Made by a program: the position numbers and the translations under genes. Positions 33,627 through 42,609 of a stretch of 45,206 nt of DNA are shown one piece after another. Within the stretch, counting starts at the first letter, position 1. Each line of letters begins with the position of its first letter. Below the pieces are notes generated by a model that saw only the letters and a program-made list of their open reading frames with translations, was not told where the DNA came from and searched no databases. This DNA is from CALWPV01 sp045632125 (lineage in GTDB: Bacteria > Bacillota > Clostridia > Lachnospirales > Bianqueaceae), in the NCBI GenBank assembly GCA_045632125.1, contig JAZQWC010000086.1, positions 1-45,206 on the forward strand. The letters are read 5' to 3'.

Positions 33627-35963
33627 ATGCAGCTGAAGGGACTTTCGTTGCAGGATGTGGAAGCGCGCAGACTGCAGGGTCTGGTGAATGTGAACACCGA
33701 TGTGAAAACCAAGAGTATCGGGCAGATCGTGGCGCAGCATTGTTTGACGTTGTTCAATGGTTTGAATTTGGCCTTGGCCTTGGCGCTGGTGCTGGTTGGG
33801 TCGTATAAGAATATGATGTTTATGGGCGTGGTGTTTAGTAACACGGCCATAGGTATTTTTCAGGAGATCCGATCGAAGCGAATGGTGGATCGACTGGCCA
33901 TTGTGGTATCCAACAGGGCGCGAGTGATTCGTGAGGGACACGAACAGGAGATAGCCGTGGAGGAGATCGTGAAGGGGGATCTGCTGCATTTGAGCCGGGG
34001 AAATCAGATTCCGGCGGATTGCCGGGTGGTACAGGGTGATTGCTATATGAATGAGAGCCTGATCACCGGTGAGTCTGATTTGATTGGAAAAGAAGCAGGC
34101 GATGAACTTCTATCCGGTAGTTTTGTGGCTTCAGGTGATTGTGTGGCGCAGGTTGAGCATGTGGGAAAGGAAAATTATGCGGCCCGCATCAGTAGTGAAG
34201 CAAAGAAGGTAAAGGTGGTTAGTTCAGAAATTATGAAAACCCTGAAGACCATCATTAAATATGTATCGTTTTTGATAGTGCCTGCGGGAGCGATTCTGTT
34301 TATGAATCAGTTTACAATTCCAGGGGCTACCATTCAAGCGGCCATTGTGAATACAGTGGCAGCATTGATTGGAATGATTCCGGAGGGTCTTATGCTGCTG
34401 ACCAGTTCGGTGCTGGCGGTATCGGTGATTCGACTGGCGCAGAGCAAGGTGCTGGTGCAACAATTGTATTGTATTGAGACCCTGGCACGGGTGGATGTGC
34501 TGTGCTTAGATAAAACCGGTACGATCACCTCTGATCAAATGCAGGTGAGAAAGGTACTGCCGCTGTCGAAAACTGTCGAGAGCGAACTGAAACAGGCACT
34601 TCGGTCCTTGGCGGCTTCTTCCAGAGATGGAGGTGCCACTATGGAAGCGATTCGAAACTTTACTTCTTTGGGAGAGGTATGGAAGCCGCATCGTATTGTG
34701 GATTTTTCATCGGAAAGAAAATGGTCCGGAGCACGGTATGAAAATGGTGTTACCTATGTGATCGGCGCCGGTGAAATGCTGTTGAAGGAAGAATTTGAGG
34801 CTTTAAAGGCTCCAATTCAGGAACAGATCGGTACCGATCGTGTGTTGCTGCTCTGCCGTAGCGATTTCGACTTTGAGGGAAAAGAGGGATTGCCACAGGG
34901 ACTTCAGCCTATGGGCTTCGTATTGATACAGGATCAAATTCGCAAGGAAGCGCCGGACACGATACGATATTTTATTGAGCAGGGAGTTCGGCTGAAAGTG
35001 ATTTCCGGTGATAGTACGGAAACTGTTTCCCGAATTGCTGCCCAAGCCGGAATACCGGAGGCAATAGAGGCAGTGGATGCCCGAACTTTAGAAACGGATG
35101 AACAGATTGCTGAAGCTTCAGAGAAATACCAGGTTTTTGGTCGGGTAACCCCGGTGCAGAAACGAAAGCTCATTCAAGCCATGAAGGCTAAGGGGCACAC
35201 GGTGGCCATGACCGGCGATGGTGTGAACGATGTTCTGGCTCTTCGAGAGGCTGACTGTTCTGTAGCCATGGCAGGGGGCAGTGATGCGGCCCGCAATGTG
35301 GCTCAGCTAGTGTTAACGGATAACAACTTTAGTTCGATGCCCAAGGTGGTGGCAGAGGGACGCAGATCTATCAATAACATACAGCGCAGCGCATCGCTGT
35401 TTTTGATGAAAACGATTTTTTCACTTTGTATTGGTGTGATCTTCGTATTTTTGCACATGCGCTATCCTTTCCAGCCGATTCAGATGACCTTCATCAGTAC
35501 CTTTACGATTGGTATTCCCTCTTTTGTGTTAGCCTTGCAGCCGAACAAAGAGCGGGTCAAAGGAAGATTCTTCTATAATGTGGTGACCAGGGCGGTGGCC
35601 GGCGGTGTAACCATGACCTTTGGTGTGATCATGACATATATAGCTGAAGCGCTTTTACAGCTTACCTATGCCCAGACTTCTACTATTATAGTGCTGCTTA
35701 CAGCAGTGACAGGCGTGTTCTTTGTCATTCGTATTGCTTACCCCTTTAATGCGATTCGCATTGCCCTATTAGTGGTAGTGATCGGTGGCATTACGGTGGG
35801 AATGTTTTGGGGAGGAGCCTTGCTGGGGTTGGTGCGTCTTCCTATGAGACTATTGCTGCTGGCTGTAGTTGGCTGTGTAATTAACTGCGTTGTATTTAAT
35901 ACCATTTTTAATGGTATGGAAAAACTACGTAAGAGAAAAAGTAACCCAATAGAGTTAACATAA
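33627..35963 (+). CDS. CtpE-like P-type cation ATPase
   Basis: 778-residue P2-like ion pump. TGES at 147-150, membrane motif PEGL from P252 (the type II Ca2+-pump form), phosphorylated D295 in DKTGT, and GDGVND at G530-D531 are all present. About eight to ten hydrophobic segments are seen, with the last cluster near 600-760. The overall length and the motif IPEGL followed by MLLTSS resemble mycobacterial CtpE, a Ca2+ exporter, so Ca2+ or another divalent cation is the likely cargo. No heavy-metal-binding N-terminal domain is present. GAAGG precedes the ATG. The GH3 gene begins 26 bp downstream. Confidence 0.88.
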   Translation: MQLKGLSLQDVEARRLQGLVNVNTDVKTKSIGQIVAQHCLTLFNGLNLALALALVLVGSYKNMMFMGVVFSNTAIGIFQEIRSKRMVDRLAIVVSNRARVIREGHEQEIAVEEIVKGDLLHLSRGNQIPADCRVVQGDCYMNESLITGESDLIGKEAGDELLSGSFVASGDCVAQVEHVGKENYAARISSEAKKVKVVSSEIMKTLKTIIKYVSFLIVPAGAILFMNQFTIPGATIQAAIVNTVAALIGMIPEGLMLLTSSVLAVSVIRLAQSKVLVQQLYCIETLARVDVLCLDKTGTITSDQMQVRKVLPLSKTVESELKQALRSLAASSRDGGATMEAIRNFTSLGEVWKPHRIVDFSSERKWSGARYENGVTYVIGAGEMLLKEEFEALKAPIQEQIGTDRVLLLCRSDFDFEGKEGLPQGLQPMGFVLIQDQIRKEAPDTIRYFIEQGVRLKVISGDSTETVSRIAAQAGIPEAIEAVDARTLETDEQIAEASEKYQVFGRVTPVQKRKLIQAMKAKGHTVAMTGDGVNDVLALREADCSVAMAGGSDAARNVAQLVLTDNNFSSMPKVVAEGRRSINNIQRSASLFLMKTIFSLCIGVIFVFLHMRYPFQPIQMTFISTFTIGIPSFVLALQPNKERVKGRFFYNVVTRAVAGGVTMTFGVIMTYIAEALLQLTYAQTSTIIVLLTAVTGVFFVIRIAYPFNAIRIALLVVVIGGITVGMFWGGALLGLVRLPMRLLLLAVVGCVINCVVFNTIFNGMEKLRKRKSNPIELT

Positions 35964-35989
35964 CTTGAAAAGAAATGAGGATTTGAATT

Positions 35990-38068
35990 ATGAACTATGC
36001 AGAAGCAAAAGAACGGGCAGCGGCTTTAGTAAGCCAAATGACATTAGAAGAAAAAACAAGTCAGATGTTATATCAGGCACCGGCCATTCCTCGGCTGGGT
36101 CTTCCTTCTTATAACTGGTGGAATGAAGCCCTTCACGGTGTAGCCCGTGCCGGTATGTCCACTGTATTTCCTCAGTCAATTGGTCTGGCAGCAACCTTTG
36201 ATCCTGAATTGGTGGAACTGATCGGTAAAGCCACAGGCGAAGAGGGACGAATTAAAAACGAGATCTATCGTTCGGAAGGCGAGCGAGGTATTTATAAGGG
36301 CCTGACCTACTGGTCTCCTAATATTAATATTGTGCGTGATCCGCGTTGGGGACGTGCTCATGAATCTTATGGTGAGGATCCGTGTTTGAATGCGTTAATG
36401 GGTACTGCCTTTGTTAAGGGTATTCAGGGCCCCGGTCCGGATCTGCAGGCAGCGGCCTGCGTGAAGCATTTTGCTGTGCATAGTGGTCCGGAAGAGACTC
36501 GTCATGGTTTCGATGCGGAGTGCGACGAACGCGATCTACGTGAAACCTATTTGCCGGCCTTTGAGCGCATTGTTAAGGATGCCAAGGTAGCAGGTGTTAT
36601 GGGTGCCTATAATGCTTTGAATGGTGTGCCGATGTGTGCCAGCAGTAAACTGCAGCAGGAGATCCTGCGGGATGAGTGGGGCTTTGAGGGTTATACAGTA
36701 TCCGACTGTGGTGCCATCTCTGATATTAGCGCAATGCATCATTATAAGGCCACAAAGGTGGAGGCGGCAGCAGAAGCTGTGAAGACCGGCTGTGATCTGA
36801 ACTGCGGAACCATGTATGGTTATTTACTGGAAGCAGTGGAAAAGGGCTATTTGGAAGAAAAGTGTGTGGATGAAGCGGTAATCCGTTTGATGACCATTCG
36901 TAACCTGCTGAATATGGATAGCTCTGATACCGATGCAAAACAGGCCATCGATACTTGGATCGAAAAGCAGAAGCAGTGGACCGACCTGAACTTAAAAGCT
37001 GCCGAAGAGTCTATGGTACTGCTGAAGAACAATGGTATTCTGCCTTTGACTAACCCAAAAACCGTTGCAGTAATTGGCCCTAATTCTCGCAATTTGGGTG
37101 CCTTGGAAGGAAATTATCACGGCACAGCCGATAAAATGACCACAGTTTATGAAGGAATCAAGAACTGGCTGCCCGATAGCACGGTGCTGGTAACCGAAGG
37201 CTGTCATCTGTACAAGAATAAGATCGAGGGTTGTGCACTGCCGGATGATCAGGTGGCAGAGGCAGTAGCCTTTGCCCGCTATGCGGATGTGGCAGTCGTA
37301 TGCTTAGGTTTGGATCCTTCCATTGAAGGTGAACTGGGTGATGCTAGCAATGAATACGCTGCTGGCGATAAGCACAGCTTATACTTGCCCGATAGTCAGA
37401 GACGCATGCTGAAGGCAATTTGCGAAGTGAATGAAAATGTAATTGTAGTACTAATGAGCGGTGGTGCTCTGGAACTGGGAGAAGAACAGGATAAGGTAGC
37501 AGCTGTACTGCAGGCCTGGTATCCCGGTGCTGTAGGTGGTGAAGCTGTGGCCAAGGTGCTCACCGGACAGGCAAATCCTGTAGGACGTTTGCCGGTCACC
37601 TTCTATTATAATGATCAGGTGGATTGGGATTTTGAGGACTATCATATGGAGGGTAAAACCTATCGTTTCTTTAAAGGAGAGCCCTTGTATCCCTTCGGTT
37701 ATGGTCTAAGCTATCGCAAATTAGCTTTGGGTGATTTGAAGGTAGAGGCAGGAAAGGCGGTGTTTACCGCATACAATCCTCACAGTCTCGAAACCAGTAT
37801 GCCAGTACAGGTATATGTAAAAGTGACGGAAGATGGGGTTCGTACACCAAACTTCCAGCTGGTTGCTGCTCAGCAGCTAACTTTGTCCGCGAGTGAGAAA
37901 CGAAAAGTGGAGATCGAGCTTTCTGCGTATTGGCTGCAGGTAGTACAGGAGGATGGTGTGCGTCGTGACGCAAAGGGTGAAATTCAGCTATTTGTAGGCG
38001 ATCATCAGCCGGATACCCGCAGTGAAAAATTGTGCGGTGAGGCTTGTTTGCAGGTGAAAGTACAGTAA
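35990..38068 (+). CDS. GH3 beta-glycosidase (beta-xylosidase or beta-glucosidase type)
   Basis: 692 residues, without a signal peptide, so an intracellular enzyme on imported oligosaccharides. The GH3 N-domain has NWWNEALHGVAR near residue 43, the substrate motif KHF near 162, and the nucleophile D239 in VSDCGAI. A GH3 C-domain follows (about 340-560), with a short C-terminal beta region. NEALHG is typical of the xylosidase/arabinofuranosidase-like branch, but specificity cannot be settled from motifs. SD AATGAGG. It lies behind a cation pump, with which it probably shares a transcript for no obvious reason. Confidence 0.9.
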   Translation: MNYAEAKERAAALVSQMTLEEKTSQMLYQAPAIPRLGLPSYNWWNEALHGVARAGMSTVFPQSIGLAATFDPELVELIGKATGEEGRIKNEIYRSEGERGIYKGLTYWSPNINIVRDPRWGRAHESYGEDPCLNALMGTAFVKGIQGPGPDLQAAACVKHFAVHSGPEETRHGFDAECDERDLRETYLPAFERIVKDAKVAGVMGAYNALNGVPMCASSKLQQEILRDEWGFEGYTVSDCGAISDISAMHHYKATKVEAAAEAVKTGCDLNCGTMYGYLLEAVEKGYLEEKCVDEAVIRLMTIRNLLNMDSSDTDAKQAIDTWIEKQKQWTDLNLKAAEESMVLLKNNGILPLTNPKTVAVIGPNSRNLGALEGNYHGTADKMTTVYEGIKNWLPDSTVLVTEGCHLYKNKIEGCALPDDQVAEAVAFARYADVAVVCLGLDPSIEGELGDASNEYAAGDKHSLYLPDSQRRMLKAICEVNENVIVVLMSGGALELGEEQDKVAAVLQAWYPGAVGGEAVAKVLTGQANPVGRLPVTFYYNDQVDWDFEDYHMEGKTYRFFKGEPLYPFGYGLSYRKLALGDLKVEAGKAVFTAYNPHSLETSMPVQVYVKVTEDGVRTPNFQLVAAQQLTLSASEKRKVEIELSAYWLQVVQEDGVRRDAKGEIQLFVGDHQPDTRSEKLCGEACLQVKVQ

Positions 38069-38122
38069 ATACTGTACGCTAGTGACGAACGAGTTAAAAA
38101 GAAAATTGCAGGAAATGAAAGT

Positions 38123-38159
38123 GAAGCAGTCAAAAATGCAGATTGACTGCTTCTTTTTT
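38123..38159 (+). terminator. Terminator after the GH3 gene
   Basis: A perfect 11-bp stem GAAGCAGTCAA/TTGACTGCTTC with a 9-base loop and a T6 run. Confidence 0.93.
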
Positions 38160-38234
38160 CGTCTTTTTTTAGGGTGAAATGAAATTTTTGAAAGAGAATA
38201 TTTCATCAAATTGCATAAAAAAACAAGTGTCTTT

Positions 38235-38245
38235 TTGTATACTAT
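38235..38245. promoter_or_regulatory. Upstream copy of the GntR-type operator
   Basis: TTGTATACTAT resembles the palindrome at 38269-38280 (10 of 12 positions over the 12-mer starting at 38234) and begins 35 bp before it, just upstream of the -35. Confidence 0.45.
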
Positions 38246-38251
38246 GCAGAG

Positions 38252-38280
38252 TTGACGGAAACTGCATAATTGTATACAAT
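38252..38280 (+). promoter_or_regulatory. Promoter of the citrate-to-2-oxoglutarate operon
   Basis: TTGACG (38252-38257), 17-bp spacer, TACAAT (38275-38280). Predicted start near 38287. The -10 is the right half of a perfect palindrome, so a bound repressor would block polymerase. Confidence 0.75.
38269..38280. promoter_or_regulatory. Palindromic operator, likely for the operon's GntR/FCD regulator
   Basis: ATTGTATACAAT is a perfect 12-bp palindrome on the -10 element. TTGTATACAA-type sites are typical of FadR/FCD-group GntR regulators, and such a regulator is the second gene of this operon. The assignment is inferred from position and motif type. Confidence 0.6.
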
Positions 38281-38332
38281 AATACAAAAGTTTTTACTGG
38301 AAGTATATCTTCTTTTAGAAAGGAAGTTTCAT

Positions 38333-39760
38333 ATGCATATTAATCAGAGTGAATTTGTTGATAATCATGAAGGAAGACTGAGAATCAATCCCCAGACCAA
38401 TTTGCTGGAAATGTCCCAGTTTGAATACTCATTGCAGGATGTTGAAACCCCGAATTTGTACAGAACCTTGTTCAGCTATGAGGAAGTGCCGAAGATCATG
38501 TTCAACCGACGCGTGGTTCCCATGGATATGCCCCGTGAGATCTGGATCACCGATACCACTTTCCGTGATGGCCAGCAGTCCCGTGAGCCCTATACCACGA
38601 AGCAGATCGTGGATTTATACGATATGCTGCATCGTTTGGGCGGACCTCGCGGCATGATTCGTCAGAGTGAGTTTTTCTTGTACAGCAAGAAAGACCGAGA
38701 TGCTGTTTATAAATGTATGGAGCGTGGTTATGAGTTCCCGGAGATCACCAGTTGGATTCGTGCCAGCAAGAAGGACTTCGAGATGGTGAAGATGCTGGGT
38801 ATGAAAGAAACCGGTATCTTGGTTAGCTGTTCTGACTACCACATTTTCTTTAAATTGAAGATGACTCGTAAGCAGGCTATTGATCATTATTTGGGTGTGG
38901 TTAAGGAATGTATCGAGGCCGGTATCCGTCCCCGATGTCATTTTGAAGATATTACCCGTGCCGATTTCTACGGCTTTGTAGTTCCTTTTGTAATTGAACT
39001 GCACAAATTGATGGTAGAGACCGGGGTTCCCATCAAGATCCGTGCCTGCGATACCTTGGGTTATGGCGTTGGCATCCCCGGTGTGGCTCTGCCGCGAAGC
39101 ATTCCCGGTATCATTTACGGTCTGCATCATCATGCACACATGCCCTCGGAACTGATCGAGTTCCATGGCCATAATGACTTTTACCGTGCGGTTTCCAATT
39201 CCACCACAGCATGGCTGTATGGCGCTTCCGGTGTTAACTGTTCACTGCTGGGTATAGGTGAGCGTACCGGCAATACCCCCATTGAGGCGATGGTAATGGA
39301 ATACGCACAGCTGAAGGGTACCTTTAACGGTATGGATCCCAGTGTGATCACAGAGATCTGTGAGTATTTTGAGAAGGAGATCGGCTATAATATCCCGCCT
39401 CGTACACCCTTTGCCGGCAAAGATTTTAACGTGACCCGTGCCGGTGTGCATGCAGATGGACTGTTGAAGAACGAAGAGGTATATAACATTTTCGATACCG
39501 GTAAGATTTTGGGCCGTCCGCCTAAAGTTATGATCAGCAATACTTCCGGTGTATCCGGTATTGCTGTATGGATCAATCAGCATATGAAGCTGACCGGTGA
39601 CGAAGCAGTAACCAAGAGTGATCCCATTGTTCTGTTCTTGAAGCAGTGGGTGGATCAGCAGTACGATGAGGGTCGTGTAACTGCAATCACAGATGGTGAG
39701 TTAGAAGAGCAGATGCAGATTTTTGCATCGATGCAAGGCGATGAAGAACACTTACACTAA
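38333..39760 (+). CDS. Re-type citrate synthase (homocitrate/isopropylmalate synthase family)
   Basis: 475 residues. HMGL-like TIM barrel with DTTFRDG at 74-80, ACDTLGYG, the metal-binding H278-x-H280-N-D, and GIGERTGNTPIE. These place it with isopropylmalate and homocitrate synthases. With aconitase and isocitrate dehydrogenase downstream, the most economical role is the Re-face citrate synthase known from Clostridium kluyveri, joining acetyl-CoA and oxaloacetate. It has no C-terminal LeuA regulatory domain. The start at 38333 follows AGAAAGGAAG; a TTG-initiated longer frame begins inside the promoter and is rejected. A homocitrate or citramalate synthase remains the alternative. Confidence 0.8.
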   Translation: MHINQSEFVDNHEGRLRINPQTNLLEMSQFEYSLQDVETPNLYRTLFSYEEVPKIMFNRRVVPMDMPREIWITDTTFRDGQQSREPYTTKQIVDLYDMLHRLGGPRGMIRQSEFFLYSKKDRDAVYKCMERGYEFPEITSWIRASKKDFEMVKMLGMKETGILVSCSDYHIFFKLKMTRKQAIDHYLGVVKECIEAGIRPRCHFEDITRADFYGFVVPFVIELHKLMVETGVPIKIRACDTLGYGVGIPGVALPRSIPGIIYGLHHHAHMPSELIEFHGHNDFYRAVSNSTTAWLYGASGVNCSLLGIGERTGNTPIEAMVMEYAQLKGTFNGMDPSVITEICEYFEKEIGYNIPPRTPFAGKDFNVTRAGVHADGLLKNEEVYNIFDTGKILGRPPKVMISNTSGVSGIAVWINQHMKLTGDEAVTKSDPIVLFLKQWVDQQYDEGRVTAITDGELEEQMQIFASMQGDEEHLH

Positions 39761-39784
39761 TGAACAATAGAATGGAGAATGATT

Positions 39785-40465
39785 GTGGAGCAGCAAATGC
39801 AGGCCGCGAATTTGACGGCTAAAGTATACAGAAAAATTCGTAAAGAGATATTGCGTGGCACCTACAAACCCGGTCAGTCCCTTACAGAGTTAGCTCTTAC
39901 CAAGTCATTAGAAGTAAGTCGTACGCCGGTGCGCGAAGCCCTGCGTCAGCTGGAAATGGAAGGTTTGGTAGAGCTGCGTCCCAACCGTGGTGCACTGGTA
40001 ATCGGAATCAATGGGCAGGATATCGAAGATATTTACGAGATCCGTTCCATGGTGGAGGGACGGGCCGCCGAGATGGCAGCCTTGGGCGCTGACGAAGTCA
40101 GCCTGCGTCAACTCAGTGAAATCGTAGATCTCACTGAATTTTATGTGATGCGTAAAAAATTTGATCGCCTAATGGAACTGGATGACCGTTTCCATCGTTC
40201 TATTTATGAAATGACCGGCAGCCGCATGTATCAGCGAATCCTGGCTGACCTACATGCCTATGCTGAACATGTGCGTGAACGTTCTATGAAAGAGCCCGGC
40301 CGTGCTGAAAAAATGGTGGCCGAACATCGTGCTATTTTGGAGGCCATCAGCTCCGGCGATAGCCATGAAGCACGTAGCCTTATGGTGCATCATATACAGC
40401 GCTGCACCGAAAATATGGAAAAGAATCATATACTCGATATAGAAGAGCGGAGGGAATCTAAATGA
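39785..40465 (+). CDS. GntR-family regulator, FCD (FadR) subgroup
   Basis: 226 residues. The N-terminal winged helix covers about 10-75 (LTKSLEVSRTPVREALRQLE is the recognition region). The C-terminal all-helical FCD domain keeps candidate metal ligands in LDDRFHRSIYE, AEHRAILEAI and HHIQRC. It probably represses or activates this operon in response to an organic acid such as citrate or 2-oxoglutarate; the ligand is inferred. I prefer the GTG start at 39785 because GGAG ends seven bases before it; an ATG two codons earlier is only one base from that SD. The stop overlaps the aconitase start (ATGA). Confidence 0.9.
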   Translation: MEQQMQAANLTAKVYRKIRKEILRGTYKPGQSLTELALTKSLEVSRTPVREALRQLEMEGLVELRPNRGALVIGINGQDIEDIYEIRSMVEGRAAEMAALGADEVSLRQLSEIVDLTEFYVMRKKFDRLMELDDRFHRSIYEMTGSRMYQRILADLHAYAEHVRERSMKEPGRAEKMVAEHRAILEAISSGDSHEARSLMVHHIQRCTENMEKNHILDIEERRESK

Positions 40466-42579
40466 AATATTATGCAGAGGGAACATACCTCTTAAATAGC
40501 CGCACTTTAGCCAAGGAAGCCGGGCTTACGCCCGAAGAAGGACGGGAAAATACCCTTGCCTATAGAATCATGCGGGCTCATGAAGTACAAAAAGAAGACG
40601 GAGCCTTTCATATTAAGTTTGATGCCCTGATCTCCCACGATATTACCTATGTGGGTATCATTCAGACGGCCAGAGCCAGCGGCATGGAAAAGTTTCCTGT
40701 GCCTTACGCTTTGACCAACTGCCACAACAGTCTGTGTGCTGTGGGTGGTACCATTAATGAAGATGATCATGTGTTTGGTTTGACCGCTGCACAGAAATAT
40801 GGTGGTATTTACGTACCGGCCAATCAGGCGGTCATCCATCAGTATGCCAGAGAAGAGCTGGCAGGCTGTGGTCGGATGATTTTAGGATCTGACAGTCATA
40901 CTCGTTATGGTGCCTACGGTACCATGGGTATTGGAGAGGGTGGTCCTGAGTTGGTAAAGCAACTGTTGGAAAACACCTACGATATTCCCAATCCTCCTGT
41001 AGTGCTAGTTTACTTGACCGGTAAACTGCGTAAGGGTGTTGGCCCCCACGATGTGGCCCTTGCTCTTTGTAAAGAAGTGTTTGGTATTGTTAAGAATGCT
41101 GTATTGGAATTTGTCGGCCCCGGTGTGGCTGGGTTGACTGCCGATGAGCGTATTGGTATTGATGTTATGACCACCGAGACCGCTTGTCTGTCTTCGATTT
41201 GGGAGACCGATGATACCATTAAAGCTTTTTATGAGAACCATGGTCGTCCGGAGTGCTATGAAAAGCTGCAGCCCGGCGAAGTGGCTTATTATGACCATTA
41301 TATCGATTTGAACCTCAGTGAGATCGAACCCATGATCGCACTTCCTTATCATCCTTCTAATGCAGTAACGATCCGCGAATTGAAGGCTGATCCGGCGAAG
41401 TATCTGGAGCCTTTGGGACTTTTAGACAAAATCACAGAGGATGGCCGTATCTTGGTGGACCAGGGTGTGATTGCCGGCTGTGCCGGCGGCCTCTACGAAA
41501 ATATTGAAGAGGCGGCTGCGATCCTGAAGGATAAGTCAGTGGGCGACGGAGCCTTTGCGCTGAGTGTGTATCCGGCCTCGACGCCGATCAATCAGGCGAT
41601 GGCGCAGAATGGCATGCTGGCGGAACTACTGGAAGCGGGTGCGGTGATCAAGCCTTGTTTCTGCGGTCCCTGCTTTGGAGCCGGTGACGTGCCCAATCAT
41701 GGTGGTTTATCGATTCGCCATACCACCCGTAATTTCCCGAACCGTGAGGGTTCAAAGCCCGGTGAAGGTCAAAAAGCGATGGTGGCGCTGATGGATGCCC
41801 GTTCCATCGCTGCTACAGCGGCGAACGGCGGTATTTTGACCGGTGCGGATGAGATGGAATATTCTTACGAGAAGCGTCCGTATGCGTTTAACGGTGCGAT
41901 TTATGAGAAGCGTTGCTTCCATGGTTTTGGGATGGCAAATCCTGCAGTGGAACTGAAGCTTGGTCCCAATATTACCGATTGGCCGGAGATCCAGCCTTTG
42001 AAGGAAAATTTGCTGGTACAGCTGGCAGCGGTGATTCGTGATCCGGTGACTACTACTGATGAATTGATTCCTTCCGGTGAGACTTCGTCCTATCGTTCTA
42101 ATCCGCTGCGTCTGGCTGAGTTTGCTCTGTCCCGCCGCGAACCGGAATATGTGGCTCGGGCAAAGGCGATAGCTGCGGTGGATGCTTCGGAGCTGGGATA
42201 TGATCCAGCAGTGACCAGTGTGGGTTCGGCAATCTTTGCCAATAAGCCCGGCGATGGTTCGGCCCGTGAACAGGCGGCTTCCTGTCAGCGTGTGCTGGGC
42301 GGCGCTGCTAACCTGTGTTTGGAATATGCCACCAAGCGATATCGTTCCAATTGCATCAACTGGGGTATGGTACCCTTCACGGTGGATGAGTTCCCCTACG
42401 AAGTGGGTGACTGGTTGTATGTGCCCGGTATTCGTCAGGCCCTGATGGATGGTAAGGAGGAGATCACCGGTTATGTGGATGGCAAGCCAATCCAGTTATA
42501 CATGAAGGGACTCAATGAGACGGAGATCCAAATTTTGTTGGATGGCTGTTTGATGAATTATTATAAGAATCAAAAATAA
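40462..42579 (+). CDS. Aconitase-family hydratase (divergent, YbhJ-like)
   Basis: 705 residues. The order of motifs fits aconitase: SDSHTRYGAYGTMGIGEGG near residue 140, then cluster cysteine C340 in GCAGGLYENIEEAA (in place of the usual SCTNS), and CGPC with C401 and C404. The swivel domain follows in the C-terminal third. It resembles the divergent YbhJ-type 'hydratase' branch rather than AcnA or AcnB. Between a citrate synthase-like gene and isocitrate dehydrogenase, conversion of citrate to isocitrate is the likely reaction. Translationally coupled to the regulator by a four-base overlap. The activity of this branch is less well established than that of classical aconitases. Confidence 0.85.
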   Translation: MKYYAEGTYLLNSRTLAKEAGLTPEEGRENTLAYRIMRAHEVQKEDGAFHIKFDALISHDITYVGIIQTARASGMEKFPVPYALTNCHNSLCAVGGTINEDDHVFGLTAAQKYGGIYVPANQAVIHQYAREELAGCGRMILGSDSHTRYGAYGTMGIGEGGPELVKQLLENTYDIPNPPVVLVYLTGKLRKGVGPHDVALALCKEVFGIVKNAVLEFVGPGVAGLTADERIGIDVMTTETACLSSIWETDDTIKAFYENHGRPECYEKLQPGEVAYYDHYIDLNLSEIEPMIALPYHPSNAVTIRELKADPAKYLEPLGLLDKITEDGRILVDQGVIAGCAGGLYENIEEAAAILKDKSVGDGAFALSVYPASTPINQAMAQNGMLAELLEAGAVIKPCFCGPCFGAGDVPNHGGLSIRHTTRNFPNREGSKPGEGQKAMVALMDARSIAATAANGGILTGADEMEYSYEKRPYAFNGAIYEKRCFHGFGMANPAVELKLGPNITDWPEIQPLKENLLVQLAAVIRDPVTTTDELIPSGETSSYRSNPLRLAEFALSRREPEYVARAKAIAAVDASELGYDPAVTSVGSAIFANKPGDGSAREQAASCQRVLGGAANLCLEYATKRYRSNCINWGMVPFTVDEFPYEVGDWLYVPGIRQALMDGKEEITGYVDGKPIQLYMKGLNETEIQILLDGCLMNYYKNQK

Positions 42580-42609
42580 AAATTTAGATATTGCAGGGAG
42601 ATAAGTGCT

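Noticed and set aside
38270..38332. Upstream TTG-started extension of the citrate synthase-like protein
   Set aside because: It begins inside the promoter -10 and lacks an SD; the ATG at 38333 has AGAAAGGAAG upstream.
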